Assembly: GCF_026183735.1 (NCBI RefSeq)
Contig: NZ_JAPFRE010000041.1
Span: 1-64,000, forward strand
Length of the DNA: 64,000 nt
Source: Alteromonas sp. ASW11-130
GTDB taxonomy: Bacteria > Pseudomonadota > Gammaproteobacteria > Enterobacterales > Alteromonadaceae
Direction: 5' to 3'
The notes beneath the pieces are model-generated. The model ran no database searches. It saw only the letters and a list, made by a program, of their open reading frames with translations, and was not told the DNA's origin. The position numbers and the translations under genes are program-made. This document shows, piece after piece, positions 18,239-28,173 of this stretch (positions are counted from its first letter, which is position 1; the number at the start of each line of letters is the position of its first letter).

Positions 18239-21121
18239 ATGAACCTATCCAAGATAGCTGTAGCGTTTGCTGCCTTTGGTATGGCACCAGTAGCGTTAGC
18301 TCAAAGCACAGAGTCTATTGCAGAAGCGGTAGATGACGTTGATGCCATCGAAAGGGTGGAAGTCACAGGTTCCTTCATCAAAAGAACCAGTCTTGAAGGC
18401 GACTTACCCGTCACAGTGATCAGTCGAGTAGAAATTGATGCCCAAGGCATAACGTCGGCTGAACAATTAATGCTAAACCTTAATATCGCCTCTAATTCAA
18501 ATGATAATTTGGCAAGTAACGCTGGCATTGTAGGCGGTGAAGAGCGTGGCAACAACGGCGCCTCCAGCGCAAATCTACGTCAGCAGGGCGCAAGTTCTAC
18601 ATTGGTACTGTTAAACGGCCGCCGGGTAGCAACTCATGGACTGAAAGGACGTTCGGTCGATTTAAACTCCATCCCCTTTGCGGCGATTGAACGTGTTGAA
18701 GTGCTGCGTGATGGCGCCTCAGCTATTTATGGTACCGATGCTATCGGCGGTGTAATTAATTTCATCTTGGTTAAAAACTACCAGGGCGTCAGGGCGGAAG
18801 CCTTTACTGATATTACCGAAGAAGGTGGCGGCAATATTCACAAAGTGAATATTTTGGCGGGCACGGGCGACCTTGACAATGACGGATACAACCTAATGGG
18901 CTCTCTGTCGTTTAAAAAGGCCGAAATATTGCGCGGCAGTGATCGAGATTTTACCAACACTTTTCAACCTGACCGAGGCCTTTCTCCGGATACACGGGGT
19001 GCCCCATTTGCTTCTATTAATAATCGTTTTCTTGATCCGAACGATCCGGCCAGTATTCATTATAATTTGATTGGTAATGGACTTATCAACCCTGAGACTG
19101 GTGAAGCGAATAATGTATTGAATGTACTGTCTCTTCCCGGGCAACCAGGCTGTGACGCATTCGAAGGTATGGGTGAAGACACCGGCGCACTATGGAATCG
19201 AGCGAATGAAACACGTAGCTGTGCTTGGGACTATCCTCGCGCGTCGGTATTGCAGCAACCCGTAGAAAGTATTGATTTTGTCGGTCGAGCGACATATGAA
19301 ATAAACGATAACATGGATGGCTTTATTGAATTTCTAGGTTCAGAAGTGACCTCCAACAAAGTGTTTGAACCTAACCAGATTACGCCGTGGGCAATTGGCA
19401 GTGGTGACTGGGAAACGCTTGGCGGGGGCTGGTACCCAAGTACAGGTGACAGTTACCAGTATGTGGTCGACGCATTGGCCGATTATTACGGCGCAGACCA
19501 GTTAAATATTGGCGCTCCTATTGCGTATCGTTGGCGATGTATTGATTGCGGACCTCGGGAAATAGAAACAGTTACCACCGCCTATAAATTGCAACTAGGA
19601 CTGGACGGTACCTATGAAGGCTGGGATTACAAGGTAGGTTTAAGCCGTTCATCAAATGAAGCTGAGTCTGAGTTAGGAACGGGTTACCACTATACTGAAC
19701 GGCTTGCTGAGGCTATCGGAACAGGCGCCCTTAATCCATTTTTATTACCTGGCCAGTCACAATCTGCAGCCGGATTAGCTGCCCTGGAGGCTGCTTCAGC
19801 AGAAGGTGTTATCTTATTTGGCGGCGAAACAACAATGACTCAGTTTGATGCGTCGGTTTCGGGGGACTTAGGTTATACGCTGTTCTCTGACAACAGTATT
19901 ATGATTGCGGCAGGGGTTGATATTCGTCGAGAAGAATATCATTTCAACGGTGACCGTCGGGCGGCGGATAACCGGCCAGATATTTATGGTGCACCGTTTG
20001 ATGACGCGAATGAATTGGAAGACGTGCATAGAACCATCGAAGCGGTGTTTGTAGAAACCCTTATTCCCGTTGTTGATACCTTCGAATTGAACGTTGCGGT
20101 CAGACATGATGAATACAGCGGTTTTGGGGGCACCACTAACCCTAAATATGGCTTCACCTATCGGCCAACCGACGAATTGTTATTCCGAGGAGCCTACAGC
20201 ACTGGTTTTAGAGTACCTTCGTTCAACCAGTTGTTTAATGGTCTAACCGAAGTACCCTATACCGGTACCGACTTCGCCGATCCAGAAAGCTGTCCGGGCG
20301 GTATCGTACAACCCGATAATCCGGCTTGTCAGCCCATTACGCCAGTTACGTTTACGGGCGGTCAACGCGATTTAGGTCCTGAAGAGTCGGAACAAAGCAG
20401 TGTAGGGTTGGTTTGGTCTCCTTCTTCAGACTTCAGTATCAGTGTAGATTGGTGGGAAATCATTATTGATGGCACCATACAAGTACCAGCACGAGACGAT
20501 TTGATCGAAAACTACGCCTTGTTTCAGGACAACTTTATTCGTGACGGCAGCGGTAATTTAGTTGCGGTGGACCAACGCTTCATAAATGCGGGTGAACGAA
20601 ATACAAGTGGCGTTGAGGTTATGTCTGATATCAAAGGTGACTATGGCGGCGGTAAATGGCACATCTCATTTAATGGCTCCTATTTGATCGAAGATAAGAA
20701 GAAGCTATTAGATAACGCAGAATTCGGTCCTAATCTGGTAGGTACCCATTCCCGAGGTAATATACCGTTGCGCTGGAAACACACTATTCAAATGTTCTAT
20801 ACGTTCAACGATTGGACCTATAATTTGACTCAGGTTTTCCGCGACGGTTATCAGGATGAAGTTCCACCAGGTATAGAGTCGGGTGCAATCTACCCTGAAA
20901 ACTGGGACCCTTATGTAAGCAGTTACACTATTTACAACGCCAGTGTGTTCTATAGCGGGATAGAAAATCTCGAGTTAACCTTTGGAATTAAAAATTTGTT
21001 TGACCGGGATCCACCGTTCACTGCTCACCAAAATGACTTCTCGCCGGGCGCTGCGTTCGACCCACGAGTGGCCGACCCGAGGGGGCGTGCATACACACTT
21101 CGAGTGGCTTACACGTTTTAA
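18239..21121 (+). CDS. TonB-dependent outer-membrane receptor (putative muropeptide uptake)
   Basis: 960 residues. Signal peptide FAAFGMAPVALA, cut before QST. Plug domain: ERVEVTGSFIKRTS (TonB-box-like start), LNGRRVATHG, RVEVLRDGASAIYGTDAIGG; long 22-strand barrel; C-terminal YTLRVAYTF with the terminal aromatic. This subfamily (VTGSFIKR type) includes large receptors for oligosaccharides and peptides in Alteromonadales and Xanthomonadales. It is the first gene of an operon with a flavin halogenase-like protein, an amidase, a serine hydrolase and MurQ, so peptidoglycan fragments are the likely ligand (inference). GGAGA 9 bp upstream supports the start. Two Cys pairs in the barrel loops (CPGG, NPACQ) may form disulfides. 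Confidence 0.92.
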   Translation: MNLSKIAVAFAAFGMAPVALAQSTESIAEAVDDVDAIERVEVTGSFIKRTSLEGDLPVTVISRVEIDAQGITSAEQLMLNLNIASNSNDNLASNAGIVGGEERGNNGASSANLRQQGASSTLVLLNGRRVATHGLKGRSVDLNSIPFAAIERVEVLRDGASAIYGTDAIGGVINFILVKNYQGVRAEAFTDITEEGGGNIHKVNILAGTGDLDNDGYNLMGSLSFKKAEILRGSDRDFTNTFQPDRGLSPDTRGAPFASINNRFLDPNDPASIHYNLIGNGLINPETGEANNVLNVLSLPGQPGCDAFEGMGEDTGALWNRANETRSCAWDYPRASVLQQPVESIDFVGRATYEINDNMDGFIEFLGSEVTSNKVFEPNQITPWAIGSGDWETLGGGWYPSTGDSYQYVVDALADYYGADQLNIGAPIAYRWRCIDCGPREIETVTTAYKLQLGLDGTYEGWDYKVGLSRSSNEAESELGTGYHYTERLAEAIGTGALNPFLLPGQSQSAAGLAALEAASAEGVILFGGETTMTQFDASVSGDLGYTLFSDNSIMIAAGVDIRREEYHFNGDRRAADNRPDIYGAPFDDANELEDVHRTIEAVFVETLIPVVDTFELNVAVRHDEYSGFGGTTNPKYGFTYRPTDELLFRGAYSTGFRVPSFNQLFNGLTEVPYTGTDFADPESCPGGIVQPDNPACQPITPVTFTGGQRDLGPEESEQSSVGLVWSPSSDFSISVDWWEIIIDGTIQVPARDDLIENYALFQDNFIRDGSGNLVAVDQRFINAGERNTSGVEVMSDIKGDYGGGKWHISFNGSYLIEDKKKLLDNAEFGPNLVGTHSRGNIPLRWKHTIQMFYTFNDWTYNLTQVFRDGYQDEVPPGIESGAIYPENWDPYVSSYTIYNASVFYSGIENLELTFGIKNLFDRDPPFTAHQNDFSPGAAFDPRVADPRGRAYTLRVAYTF

Positions 21122-21224
21122 TGTAAGCAGCCTTCAGGTATACCGCCTAGATGTGGTATACCTGCCCTATCAGCAACCTTTCTTAAGTATTGCATTTAAG
21201 CGGGAAGTAATGGGAAGCAACGAC

Positions 21225-22715
21225 ATGTATCGCATAGTTATCGTTGGCGGTGGATCGGCAGGGTGGATGACTGCATCAGCACTTGCAAAAGTTTTGCCCA
21301 ACCACCTCTACACGATCACCTTAGTTGAATCGAAGCAAATAGGTACCGTTTCAGTTGGTGAAGCTACCATTCCCGCTATTCGCCAATTTAATGCATTACT
21401 GGGGCTCGACGAAAATACGTTTTTAAAAGCGACCAAAGGCACCTTTAAATTGGGTATCGAATTTAAAGATTGGGGTACACTCGGCAGCCAGTATATGCAC
21501 CCGTTTGGCCCTTATGGACTGCCGCTGCAAGGTGTACCTTTTTACCACTACTTACTAAAACACTGGCAACGTAACGGAAAATCCTCGCCTAAAGATTTCT
21601 GTTTAGAATGGACCGCGGCAAAGGCGGGCAAATTCTCCCGTCCTGTAGCAAATGCTAAAAATCCGTTGGTAGGGATCAAGTATGCGTTTCACTTCGACGC
21701 CGTTGCCTATGCCGCCACACTCAAACAACTCGCGATTTCTTTAGGCGTCACGGCTATTGAAGGTGAGATTATTCATATTGAGCAACATAAACCGAGTGGG
21801 GATATTAAACATGTTCAATTAAAAGACGAACGTTGCATAGAAGGTGATCTTTTCATTGATTGCAGCGGATTCAAAGGTCTACTTATTGAGAAAGTATTAG
21901 GGGTCGGTATCGAAGATTGGCGACACTATCTTCCGTGTGATAGCGCTATTGCGATACCGACTGAGCGGCTACCCCATACCGCACCCTATACGGTATCGAC
22001 AGCCCGGGAAGCTGGCTGGCAGTGGCAAATCCCATTACAGCACAGAATCGGTAACGGACATGTGTTTGCAAGTGATTACATGAGCGAGTCTGATGCCATC
22101 GACTTACTTCAGCAACGGCTACCATCAGCTCAAATTGGCGAACCTAACCGACTTCGTTGGATCAATGGTTATCGTTCCTCACCATGGCAAAATAACTGCG
22201 TTGCTATCGGCCTTAGCGCAGGTTTTCTGGAACCTTTGGAATCTACCGGTCTCCAGCTTATTCAATCAGCCATAATGCGTTTGATAAGCCTGTTTCCCAG
22301 TCGGCAAATAAGTGACATTGACAGACAAACCTATAATCGTTATTGCCGTGAGGAAATGGAACAAATTCGGGACTTCATCATTTTACACTACAAAGCTTCA
22401 AGTCGAGACGATACTCCGTTTTGGCAATACTGCCAATCCATGCCGATTCCGGATACGATGCAGGAAAAACTCGATTTATATAAAAGCCATGGTCGATTGT
22501 TCAGAGAGCAAACTGAATTATTCAACGAGATTAGCTGGTTTTCCGTATTGAACGGACAAGGCATTGTACCGTCCCACTATCATCCGCTGGTAGACGCCAT
22601 CAGTGAACAAGAAGTTGGCCGCTACTTTTCAGGTGTAAAACACGCTATTCAGGCTGCATTGGCCCAAATGCCCAGCCATGATGATTTTATAAGGGCAAAA
22701 TGTGAAACCCATTAG
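21225..22715 (+). CDS. Flavin-dependent tryptophan-halogenase-like protein
   Basis: 496 residues from ATG 21225, chosen because GGGA lies 7-10 bp upstream and MYRIVIVGGGSAGWMTA is the normal start; ATG 21210 is an alternative, and the frame extends uselessly back to 20982. Motifs of flavin halogenases are complete: FAD-binding GGGSAGW, the catalytic lysine in GTFKLGIEF, WxWxIP (GWQWQIP) and FLEPLEST with the active-site Glu. Related proteins encoded beside TonB receptors are a distinct clade with unknown substrate, and a free-tryptophan role is doubtful. Stop overlaps the next gene's GTG by 14 bp. Cytoplasmic; needs FADH2 from a flavin reductase, none encoded here. Confidence 0.88.
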   Translation: MYRIVIVGGGSAGWMTASALAKVLPNHLYTITLVESKQIGTVSVGEATIPAIRQFNALLGLDENTFLKATKGTFKLGIEFKDWGTLGSQYMHPFGPYGLPLQGVPFYHYLLKHWQRNGKSSPKDFCLEWTAAKAGKFSRPVANAKNPLVGIKYAFHFDAVAYAATLKQLAISLGVTAIEGEIIHIEQHKPSGDIKHVQLKDERCIEGDLFIDCSGFKGLLIEKVLGVGIEDWRHYLPCDSAIAIPTERLPHTAPYTVSTAREAGWQWQIPLQHRIGNGHVFASDYMSESDAIDLLQQRLPSAQIGEPNRLRWINGYRSSPWQNNCVAIGLSAGFLEPLESTGLQLIQSAIMRLISLFPSRQISDIDRQTYNRYCREEMEQIRDFIILHYKASSRDDTPFWQYCQSMPIPDTMQEKLDLYKSHGRLFREQTELFNEISWFSVLNGQGIVPSHYHPLVDAISEQEVGRYFSGVKHAIQAALAQMPSHDDFIRAKCETH

Positions 22716-24813
22716 ACTGTTTGGCCTTATTGGCGCGCTATTGTTTCTTATTAGCTGTACGTACAGCAAAACCGACTATGAACAACTGCCTTCAGTGAAT
22801 TTTAATGGGCGCGTTAAGCTTTTAGTTATGCATTTCACGGCGCTGGATTTTGCTGATTCTGTACAGGTTTTAGCTCGTCCCGATGGCTTAAGTTCACACT
22901 ACCTTATCCCAGAAAGCCACGATGACAGTTACTCGCCCCGCGATATTGAAATCATCCAATTAGTCGATGAAACACAGCGAGCGTGGCATGCGGGTACAAG
23001 TTTTTGGCAAGGTCGAAGAATGCTGAATGACACCTCAATCGGGATAGAAATAGTTAATATACCTCAATGCTTTAAGTCTGAGGCTCATCAGGCCCCCTTA
23101 TCTGCTCCTATTGGTGAGCACGATGCCCGGCGTCTTTGTTTATTCCCAGATTATGACCCAAAACAAATTCAACTGTTAATCGAGCTTAGCCGCGATATCC
23201 TCGCACGTAATCCTGATATCGGTCCCACCCAAGTGGTAGGTCATTCAGATATTGCTCCAACCCGGAAAAATGATCCAGGTCCACGCTTTCCTTGGTTCGA
23301 ACTTTATAAAGCTGGCATCGGTGCCTGGTATGAGAATGAAACCGTAGACCGCTACTGGCAACAGTTTTCTACTGTACCGCCACCATTAACTTTGCTGCAA
23401 AAAGCGTTTCAAACCTACGGTTATGAGATCACCAATTCTGGCAAAATGGATACCCAAACCATCAGTGTTATTTCTGCATTCCAAATGCACTTTCTTGCCC
23501 ACAACGTAACGGGAATGGCTGATGCACAAACTGCGGCTGTGTTGTTTGCTTTACTAGAACGCTATTTTCCAAAACAAAGCGAAATATTGAATGAGCAATA
23601 CCAGCGCTACTTAGCGCAATCTATGCATACTTCGACGGTCACTTCGTTACCAATGAAACAATCTCAATACGCTTGGACACCCACCTCTTTAAACAATCAA
23701 GGTACCTTCAAAAGCTATCAGGGGCAGGGCGCGCTCGTCGTGGAAAACCAAAATGCTGAAGCCGTAACAATCGCAATAAATGGCGAAACACTTAATCTGA
23801 CAAACCCGATGAAGGCTAATACATCATATGAGTATTCACTTCATCGGCGCACGATTGATGGCCTGAATCGAATTAAGATTCTTAATGTAGAACCCTACAA
23901 AGGCAACCTGAGTATCCATGTTCCCTACCCGACAGTATCCCCCCAGACAAAAACAAAGCGATCTGAATTTGAAGCGGTTCGGTCCCTACTTCAGGCTGAT
24001 TATGATGTGACAAATTTCCCCGCCACCATCAGTGTGATACACAGGGGAAAAACTCATTATCAACAAACGTTTGGCGCGACAGAAAATAGCCACAGGTTTA
24101 GTGGGAATGGACTAACTGAAGATATATTACTTAATTTTGCCGTCATGAAGCTGGTGTCTGAAGACAAGTTGGATTTGTCGAATGCTGTATTTCAATACAT
24201 TCGGGCATTTCGAGGACAAGGACGAGAACAAATAACGGTGGCTGATTTGTTAGGTCACACTGCGGGATTTCCACCCGAAGCTCACGCAAACTTTTCTCCT
24301 TTAATGCCTTTAAGTAATATACCTATAATCCCTAACTTGACTAAACACCCAGCCTATTCCTCTTATCATTACGCGCTTCTCAAGAACGTTGTAGAAAATA
24401 TCTCAGGCATGAAATTTGAAACCTATATTTTAGAAGATATCTTCCTTCCGCTAGGGCTTGCGGAGCCTTACGAACATCGCGTTTCAATAAACACCATACA
24501 AATTCTAGCGCAAACCCTACTGAATCATGGAGGCTATGGACAGACCGCCCTGTCTAAAGACTATGTTCTTACCGATCTCACTACGTCGCAACGCCATGCT
24601 CGTACGTGGGGGTATGGCTGGCGCAAAGCCACGTTCGGGCTTTTCGCGAGTCAGGCGTCGTTTGGCTTAATCAAAAATAATGGTAGCTTTTTATTTATCG
24701 ACCCAGACCGCAATCTTGCCGTCGCTTATTTCCGCGAAAGTCCGGCTGAAAGTAATGTTGCGCCAGCTTCTATCATCAATGCGATCATTGAGGCAATTTC
24801 CGCCAAGCAATAA
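22702..24813 (+). CDS. Lipoprotein N-acetylmuramoyl-L-alanine amidase fused to PG-binding and inactive beta-lactamase-like domains
   Basis: 703 residues from GTG 22702. Lipobox LISC (Cys19). Residues 35-215 form an Amidase_2 (AmiD/PGRP) domain with H44, H181 and D191 placed as the zinc ligands of AmiD (HxxxxxxxxxD spacing). About 230-290 is a peptidoglycan-binding domain (KAFQTYGYEIT, GMADAQTAAVLF). About 430-703 has the beta-lactamase/serine-hydrolase fold, but the SxxK position reads LTEDILLNF and the YxN position YSSYHY, so the nucleophile is missing. The enzyme should split MurNAc from L-Ala in muropeptides at a membrane surface. The dead domain may bind D-Ala-ended peptides. Followed after 17 bp by an active relative of that domain. 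Confidence 0.88.
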   Translation: MKPIRLFGLIGALLFLISCTYSKTDYEQLPSVNFNGRVKLLVMHFTALDFADSVQVLARPDGLSSHYLIPESHDDSYSPRDIEIIQLVDETQRAWHAGTSFWQGRRMLNDTSIGIEIVNIPQCFKSEAHQAPLSAPIGEHDARRLCLFPDYDPKQIQLLIELSRDILARNPDIGPTQVVGHSDIAPTRKNDPGPRFPWFELYKAGIGAWYENETVDRYWQQFSTVPPPLTLLQKAFQTYGYEITNSGKMDTQTISVISAFQMHFLAHNVTGMADAQTAAVLFALLERYFPKQSEILNEQYQRYLAQSMHTSTVTSLPMKQSQYAWTPTSLNNQGTFKSYQGQGALVVENQNAEAVTIAINGETLNLTNPMKANTSYEYSLHRRTIDGLNRIKILNVEPYKGNLSIHVPYPTVSPQTKTKRSEFEAVRSLLQADYDVTNFPATISVIHRGKTHYQQTFGATENSHRFSGNGLTEDILLNFAVMKLVSEDKLDLSNAVFQYIRAFRGQGREQITVADLLGHTAGFPPEAHANFSPLMPLSNIPIIPNLTKHPAYSSYHYALLKNVVENISGMKFETYILEDIFLPLGLAEPYEHRVSINTIQILAQTLLNHGGYGQTALSKDYVLTDLTTSQRHARTWGYGWRKATFGLFASQASFGLIKNNGSFLFIDPDRNLAVAYFRESPAESNVAPASIINAIIEAISAKQ

Positions 24814-24830
24814 GGACACCCAGCGTAGCT

Positions 24831-26393
24831 ATGAGACTGCTCTTTTTCATTATCATTATCATTTTAATAGGGTGCACCCGTTCAATTGCGCCTTCTGCGG
24901 AAGACTATTCGCTACCTGAAGAGCAGATTCGAGCCATTATGGCGGCTTATCATGTACCTGGCGTTGCCATTGGCGTCATTAGAAATAATGAGATTCTGGC
25001 GTTACAAGGATTTGGTGTAGCAGACATTCAGACACAACAACCTGTTACCCCAGATACTATTTTCAAAATAGGCAGTAATACCAAAGCCATGACCACCGCT
25101 TTGCTCGCTATGCTGGTAGATGAAGGCAAACTCAGGTGGTCAGATAAAGTTAAAGAACATATTCCTAACTTCGAGCTATATAACGAATACGTTACCAACG
25201 AATTCACTATTATCGACTTACTTACTCATCGCAGCGGCCTAGGGCTTGGCGCGGGAGATTTAATGCTGTGGCCCGAACCTTCAGGCTTCAGTCGTGGCGA
25301 AATAATCCATAACTTGCGCTATTTACGCCAAGACGGCGAATTTCGAGCCGATTACGCCTATGATAACTTGCTGTACATCGTTGCCGGTGAACTGGTCCCC
25401 GCAATTACACAAACATCGTGGGATTCCTTCATTCACACCCGTATATTTGAACGGCTTAGCATGAAAAACTGCTTTGTCGGCCAAGCAGGTAAAAAGCAAC
25501 TGTCGTTAGTCAGTAAACCTTATACCATTGTTAATGGCGAATTAGTGCATTCAGTACGTCAAATAAATCAAGGGAAGCCTCATGTTTCAGCGGCCGCTGG
25601 CGGCGTGAATTGCAGTGCCAGAGACATGCTCAAGTGGCTGGCACTAATGCTCAATAAAGGTAAATTTAACCAATCGGAATCACTGTTCAGCAAAACCCAG
25701 TACATGGCTTTGACGAGACCTCACACCATTATGCCCGTCACGAATTACGATAAAACATACAATCGGACACACTTCTCTGCGTATGGGTTAGGTTGGCGTC
25801 TTAATGATGTCGACGGCTATTTACGTGTACACCATTCCGGAAGTTTGGCGGGCATGTATTCAGCAACAACGCTTTTTCCTGAGCTTAATCTCGGCATTAT
25901 AGTGCTGACCAATCAACAATCCAGTGCAGCCAGAAGGACATTGATGTACACCATTATGAAACCCTTTTTAGGCGATACCACCACGGACTGGCTCACCGTT
26001 CTTCAGCCGACATCGGAAAAAAACGCGCGTGAACTATCGGTGCCTGCTTCAGATATCTGGCTAGATGCAGATTCGGATATCGCCAAATCTTTATTAGGAG
26101 AGTATCGGGACCCGTGGTTTGGCGAGATTCATTTTGAACAGGAAGAAAAACGAATAAAAGTCAGTAGTGTAAAGATGAAAAGGCTTGTAGGATACGTATC
26201 CCATCCACCCCGGGTAGAAAATATTTCAGAAAATTTGATAGTGAGATGGAACGATAGGTCAATGGATGCAGATGTCGCTATTTCAATATCGTCGACAAAT
26301 ATTGGACGGCCTGTTATGCGGCTAACGCCTGTATCTGAATTTATTGATTTTAGTTACAACTTTGATGATCTCAGACTTATCAAAACCAAATAG
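24831..26393 (+). CDS. Lipoprotein serine hydrolase, beta-lactamase/D-aminopeptidase family
   Basis: 520 residues. Lipobox LIGC (Cys15). The class C beta-lactamase-type catalytic set is present: S82-N-T-K85 in KIGSNTKAMT, Y-D-N in AYDNLLYIVAG, and HHSGSLAGM as the third motif. A C-terminal beta-barrel-like extension (about 400-520) resembles the DUF3471 regions of D-aminopeptidases and esterases. In this operon, trimming D-amino acids from stem peptides is the likely job; other esterase or amidase activity is possible. The upstream neighbour's C-terminal domain is a catalytically dead version of this fold, suggesting duplication and fusion. MurQ follows after 9 bp. Confidence 0.85.
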   Translation: MRLLFFIIIIILIGCTRSIAPSAEDYSLPEEQIRAIMAAYHVPGVAIGVIRNNEILALQGFGVADIQTQQPVTPDTIFKIGSNTKAMTTALLAMLVDEGKLRWSDKVKEHIPNFELYNEYVTNEFTIIDLLTHRSGLGLGAGDLMLWPEPSGFSRGEIIHNLRYLRQDGEFRADYAYDNLLYIVAGELVPAITQTSWDSFIHTRIFERLSMKNCFVGQAGKKQLSLVSKPYTIVNGELVHSVRQINQGKPHVSAAAGGVNCSARDMLKWLALMLNKGKFNQSESLFSKTQYMALTRPHTIMPVTNYDKTYNRTHFSAYGLGWRLNDVDGYLRVHHSGSLAGMYSATTLFPELNLGIIVLTNQQSSAARRTLMYTIMKPFLGDTTTDWLTVLQPTSEKNARELSVPASDIWLDADSDIAKSLLGEYRDPWFGEIHFEQEEKRIKVSSVKMKRLVGYVSHPPRVENISENLIVRWNDRSMDADVAISISSTNIGRPVMRLTPVSEFIDFSYNFDDLRLIKTK

Positions 26394-26402
26394 GTGAATA
26401 GC

Positions 26403-27320
26403 ATGGCTTCCAAAGACCTACTCGAACAGCTAAACCAACTCGTATCCGAAGGACGCAACCCGAATACGATGGATATCGATATGCTTGACTCAAAAGCTAT
26501 ATTGGAAAAAATAAACGCAGAAGATGCACTGGTTGCAAACGCTATAAAGTTAGAGATCGCAAACATTGCCAAAGCGGTTGATTGCATTGTTACTTCCATA
26601 TCAAAACAAGGGCGGCTCATTTATATCGGTGCGGGTACCAGCGGCAGGCTTGGTATTCTTGATGCAGTTGAATGTCGGCCTACGTTTAGCGTAGACGATA
26701 CACTTGTACAGGGCGTTATTGCTGGCGGCGAACGCGCAATTCAGCATGCGGTAGAAGGTGCGGAAGACGATGCCAAACAAGGTGAACAGGACTGTGAGCA
26801 AATTGATCTAAGCGAAAAGGACGTACTGGTAGGCATTGCGGCGAGCGGTCGGACACCTTATGTTATAGGTGCGCTGAAATACGCCAAATCAATAGGCGCG
26901 AAAACGGTCGGTTTAAGTTGTAACCCCGCCACTCCCGTCGTCACCCTTGCCGATATTGGTATTTGCATCGAAGTGGGTCCTGAGTGTCTGACTGGCTCCA
27001 CCCGGATGAAATCTGGCACTGCTCAGAAGATGGTTCTGAATATGCTCAGCACCGCGAGTATGATTCGCTTGGGTAAGGCTTACGAAAATTTGATGGTAGA
27101 CGTCAACGCTACCAATCAAAAGCTACTTGCTAGAGCGACGCGTATTGTAATGCAAGCGACACAGTGCACTCAACAAGACGCTGAAAACGCCCTTTCAGAA
27201 TCAGCCAATAACGCGAAAGTCGCCATTCTTATGTTATTGACCCAATGCACAGCGAAGGAAGCAAAAAATAAGTTAGAACACGCCAACGGATTTTTGAGAA
27301 AAGCGGTAGAAAAACCGTAG
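26403..27320 (+). CDS. murQ: N-acetylmuramic acid 6-phosphate etherase
   Basis: 305 residues from ATG 26403, preceded by AGGTGA five bases upstream; a GTG at 26394 directly after the previous stop is less likely. SIS domain with the MurQ signature [22 protein letters not shown], then [37 protein letters not shown], and [19 protein letters not shown]. It converts MurNAc-6-phosphate to GlcNAc-6-phosphate and D-lactate in the cytoplasm. No MurNAc kinase, AnmK or PTS MurP is in the window, so the phosphorylated substrate must come from genes elsewhere. Last gene of the operon; convergent with the regulator gene 7 bp away. Confidence 0.95.
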   Translation: MASKDLLEQLNQLVSEGRNPNTMDIDMLDSKAILEKINAEDALVANAIKLEIANIAKAVDCIVTSISKQGRLIYIGAGTSGRLGILDAVECRPTFSVDDTLVQGVIAGGERAIQHAVEGAEDDAKQGEQDCEQIDLSEKDVLVGIAASGRTPYVIGALKYAKSIGAKTVGLSCNPATPVVTLADIGICIEVGPECLTGSTRMKSGTAQKMVLNMLSTASMIRLGKAYENLMVDVNATNQKLLARATRIVMQATQCTQQDAENALSESANNAKVAILMLLTQCTAKEAKNKLEHANGFLRKAVEKP

Positions 27321-27327
27321 CTGGCAA

Positions 27328-28173
27328 TTAACCTTGCCTGAATCTCTTCACTCTTGCATTGGTATTGGCAAGTATTGCGCGCCCCTCTGACGACGCTTGG
27401 GTCAAACCTATAAATAAGGTATCTATTACCATTTCTTGCGCGGTTCTGGCGAGAATAGATGAAAGCCTTTCTCCCGCCCTTTCTGCCACCGAATAAAGTT
27501 TGATATCGGCATAACCTGACACGGAGGTTTCGCCGTACTTGGTGATGGATATTACCTTAACCTTATTGCCGCTCACTTCTTCTACCAATTTAACAATTTC
27601 GGTCGTAGCACCAGACTCACTGATAGCCACAACCACATCCTGGTTAGTTAACGTAGAAGCCAACGCCATTTGTGCATGACCATCCGTTTCAGCAATAGCA
27701 TTTAATCCCAACTTCTGCATTTTATAAGAAAAATCCTTCGCCACAAGCGCCGACCCTCCTACACCCACAATCAACGTGCGACGGGCTTTGACCAGTATAT
27801 CGATTGCTGAATCCAAGGTAGGCGCTTCGTTAAGGTGAATAGTTTCACTCAATACGTTAATTTTACTGTTTAACAGTTTTTCAGCCACCGCCACGATACT
27901 ATCATCAAGTGATATTTGACCAGTCAAACGGGACTGTTCGTTTTCCCGATTTAAATCATCAACTATGGCCAACTTAAGCGCGGGGTAGCCTTTGTACCCC
28001 AGCTTCTGGGAAAATTTAACAATACTGGATTGACTCACACCGACATGACGCGCCAATTCTTGTGACGAAAACTGGCGTACGTTTTCTCGGTTGTCCAGTA
28101 AAAACGCGGCTATTTTGGTTTCGCTGATCGACAAATTAGGTTGAATGGCACGAAGCTTTATCAGTGCTGACAT
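27328..28173 (-). CDS. RpiR-family transcriptional regulator (MurR-like)
   Basis: 281 residues. N-terminal HTH_6 domain (LSISETKIAAFLLDN, SQELARHVGVSQSSIVKFSQ, KLGYKGYPALKLA) and a C-terminal SIS domain (RTLIVGVGGSALVAKDFSYK, DVVVAISESGATTEIVKL) that binds phosphosugars. The family includes MurR, which senses MurNAc-6-phosphate and represses murQ in E. coli. Placement tail-to-tail with murQ supports the same ligand here. The palindromes at 13958 and 18082 are candidate operators. It is convergent, not divergent, with the operon it is thought to control. Confidence 0.88.
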   Translation of the reverse strand: MSALIKLRAIQPNLSISETKIAAFLLDNRENVRQFSSQELARHVGVSQSSIVKFSQKLGYKGYPALKLAIVDDLNRENEQSRLTGQISLDDSIVAVAEKLLNSKINVLSETIHLNEAPTLDSAIDILVKARRTLIVGVGGSALVAKDFSYKMQKLGLNAIAETDGHAQMALASTLTNQDVVVAISESGATTEIVKLVEEVSGNKVKVISITKYGETSVSGYADIKLYSVAERAGERLSSILARTAQEMVIDTLFIGLTQASSEGRAILANTNARVKRFRQG

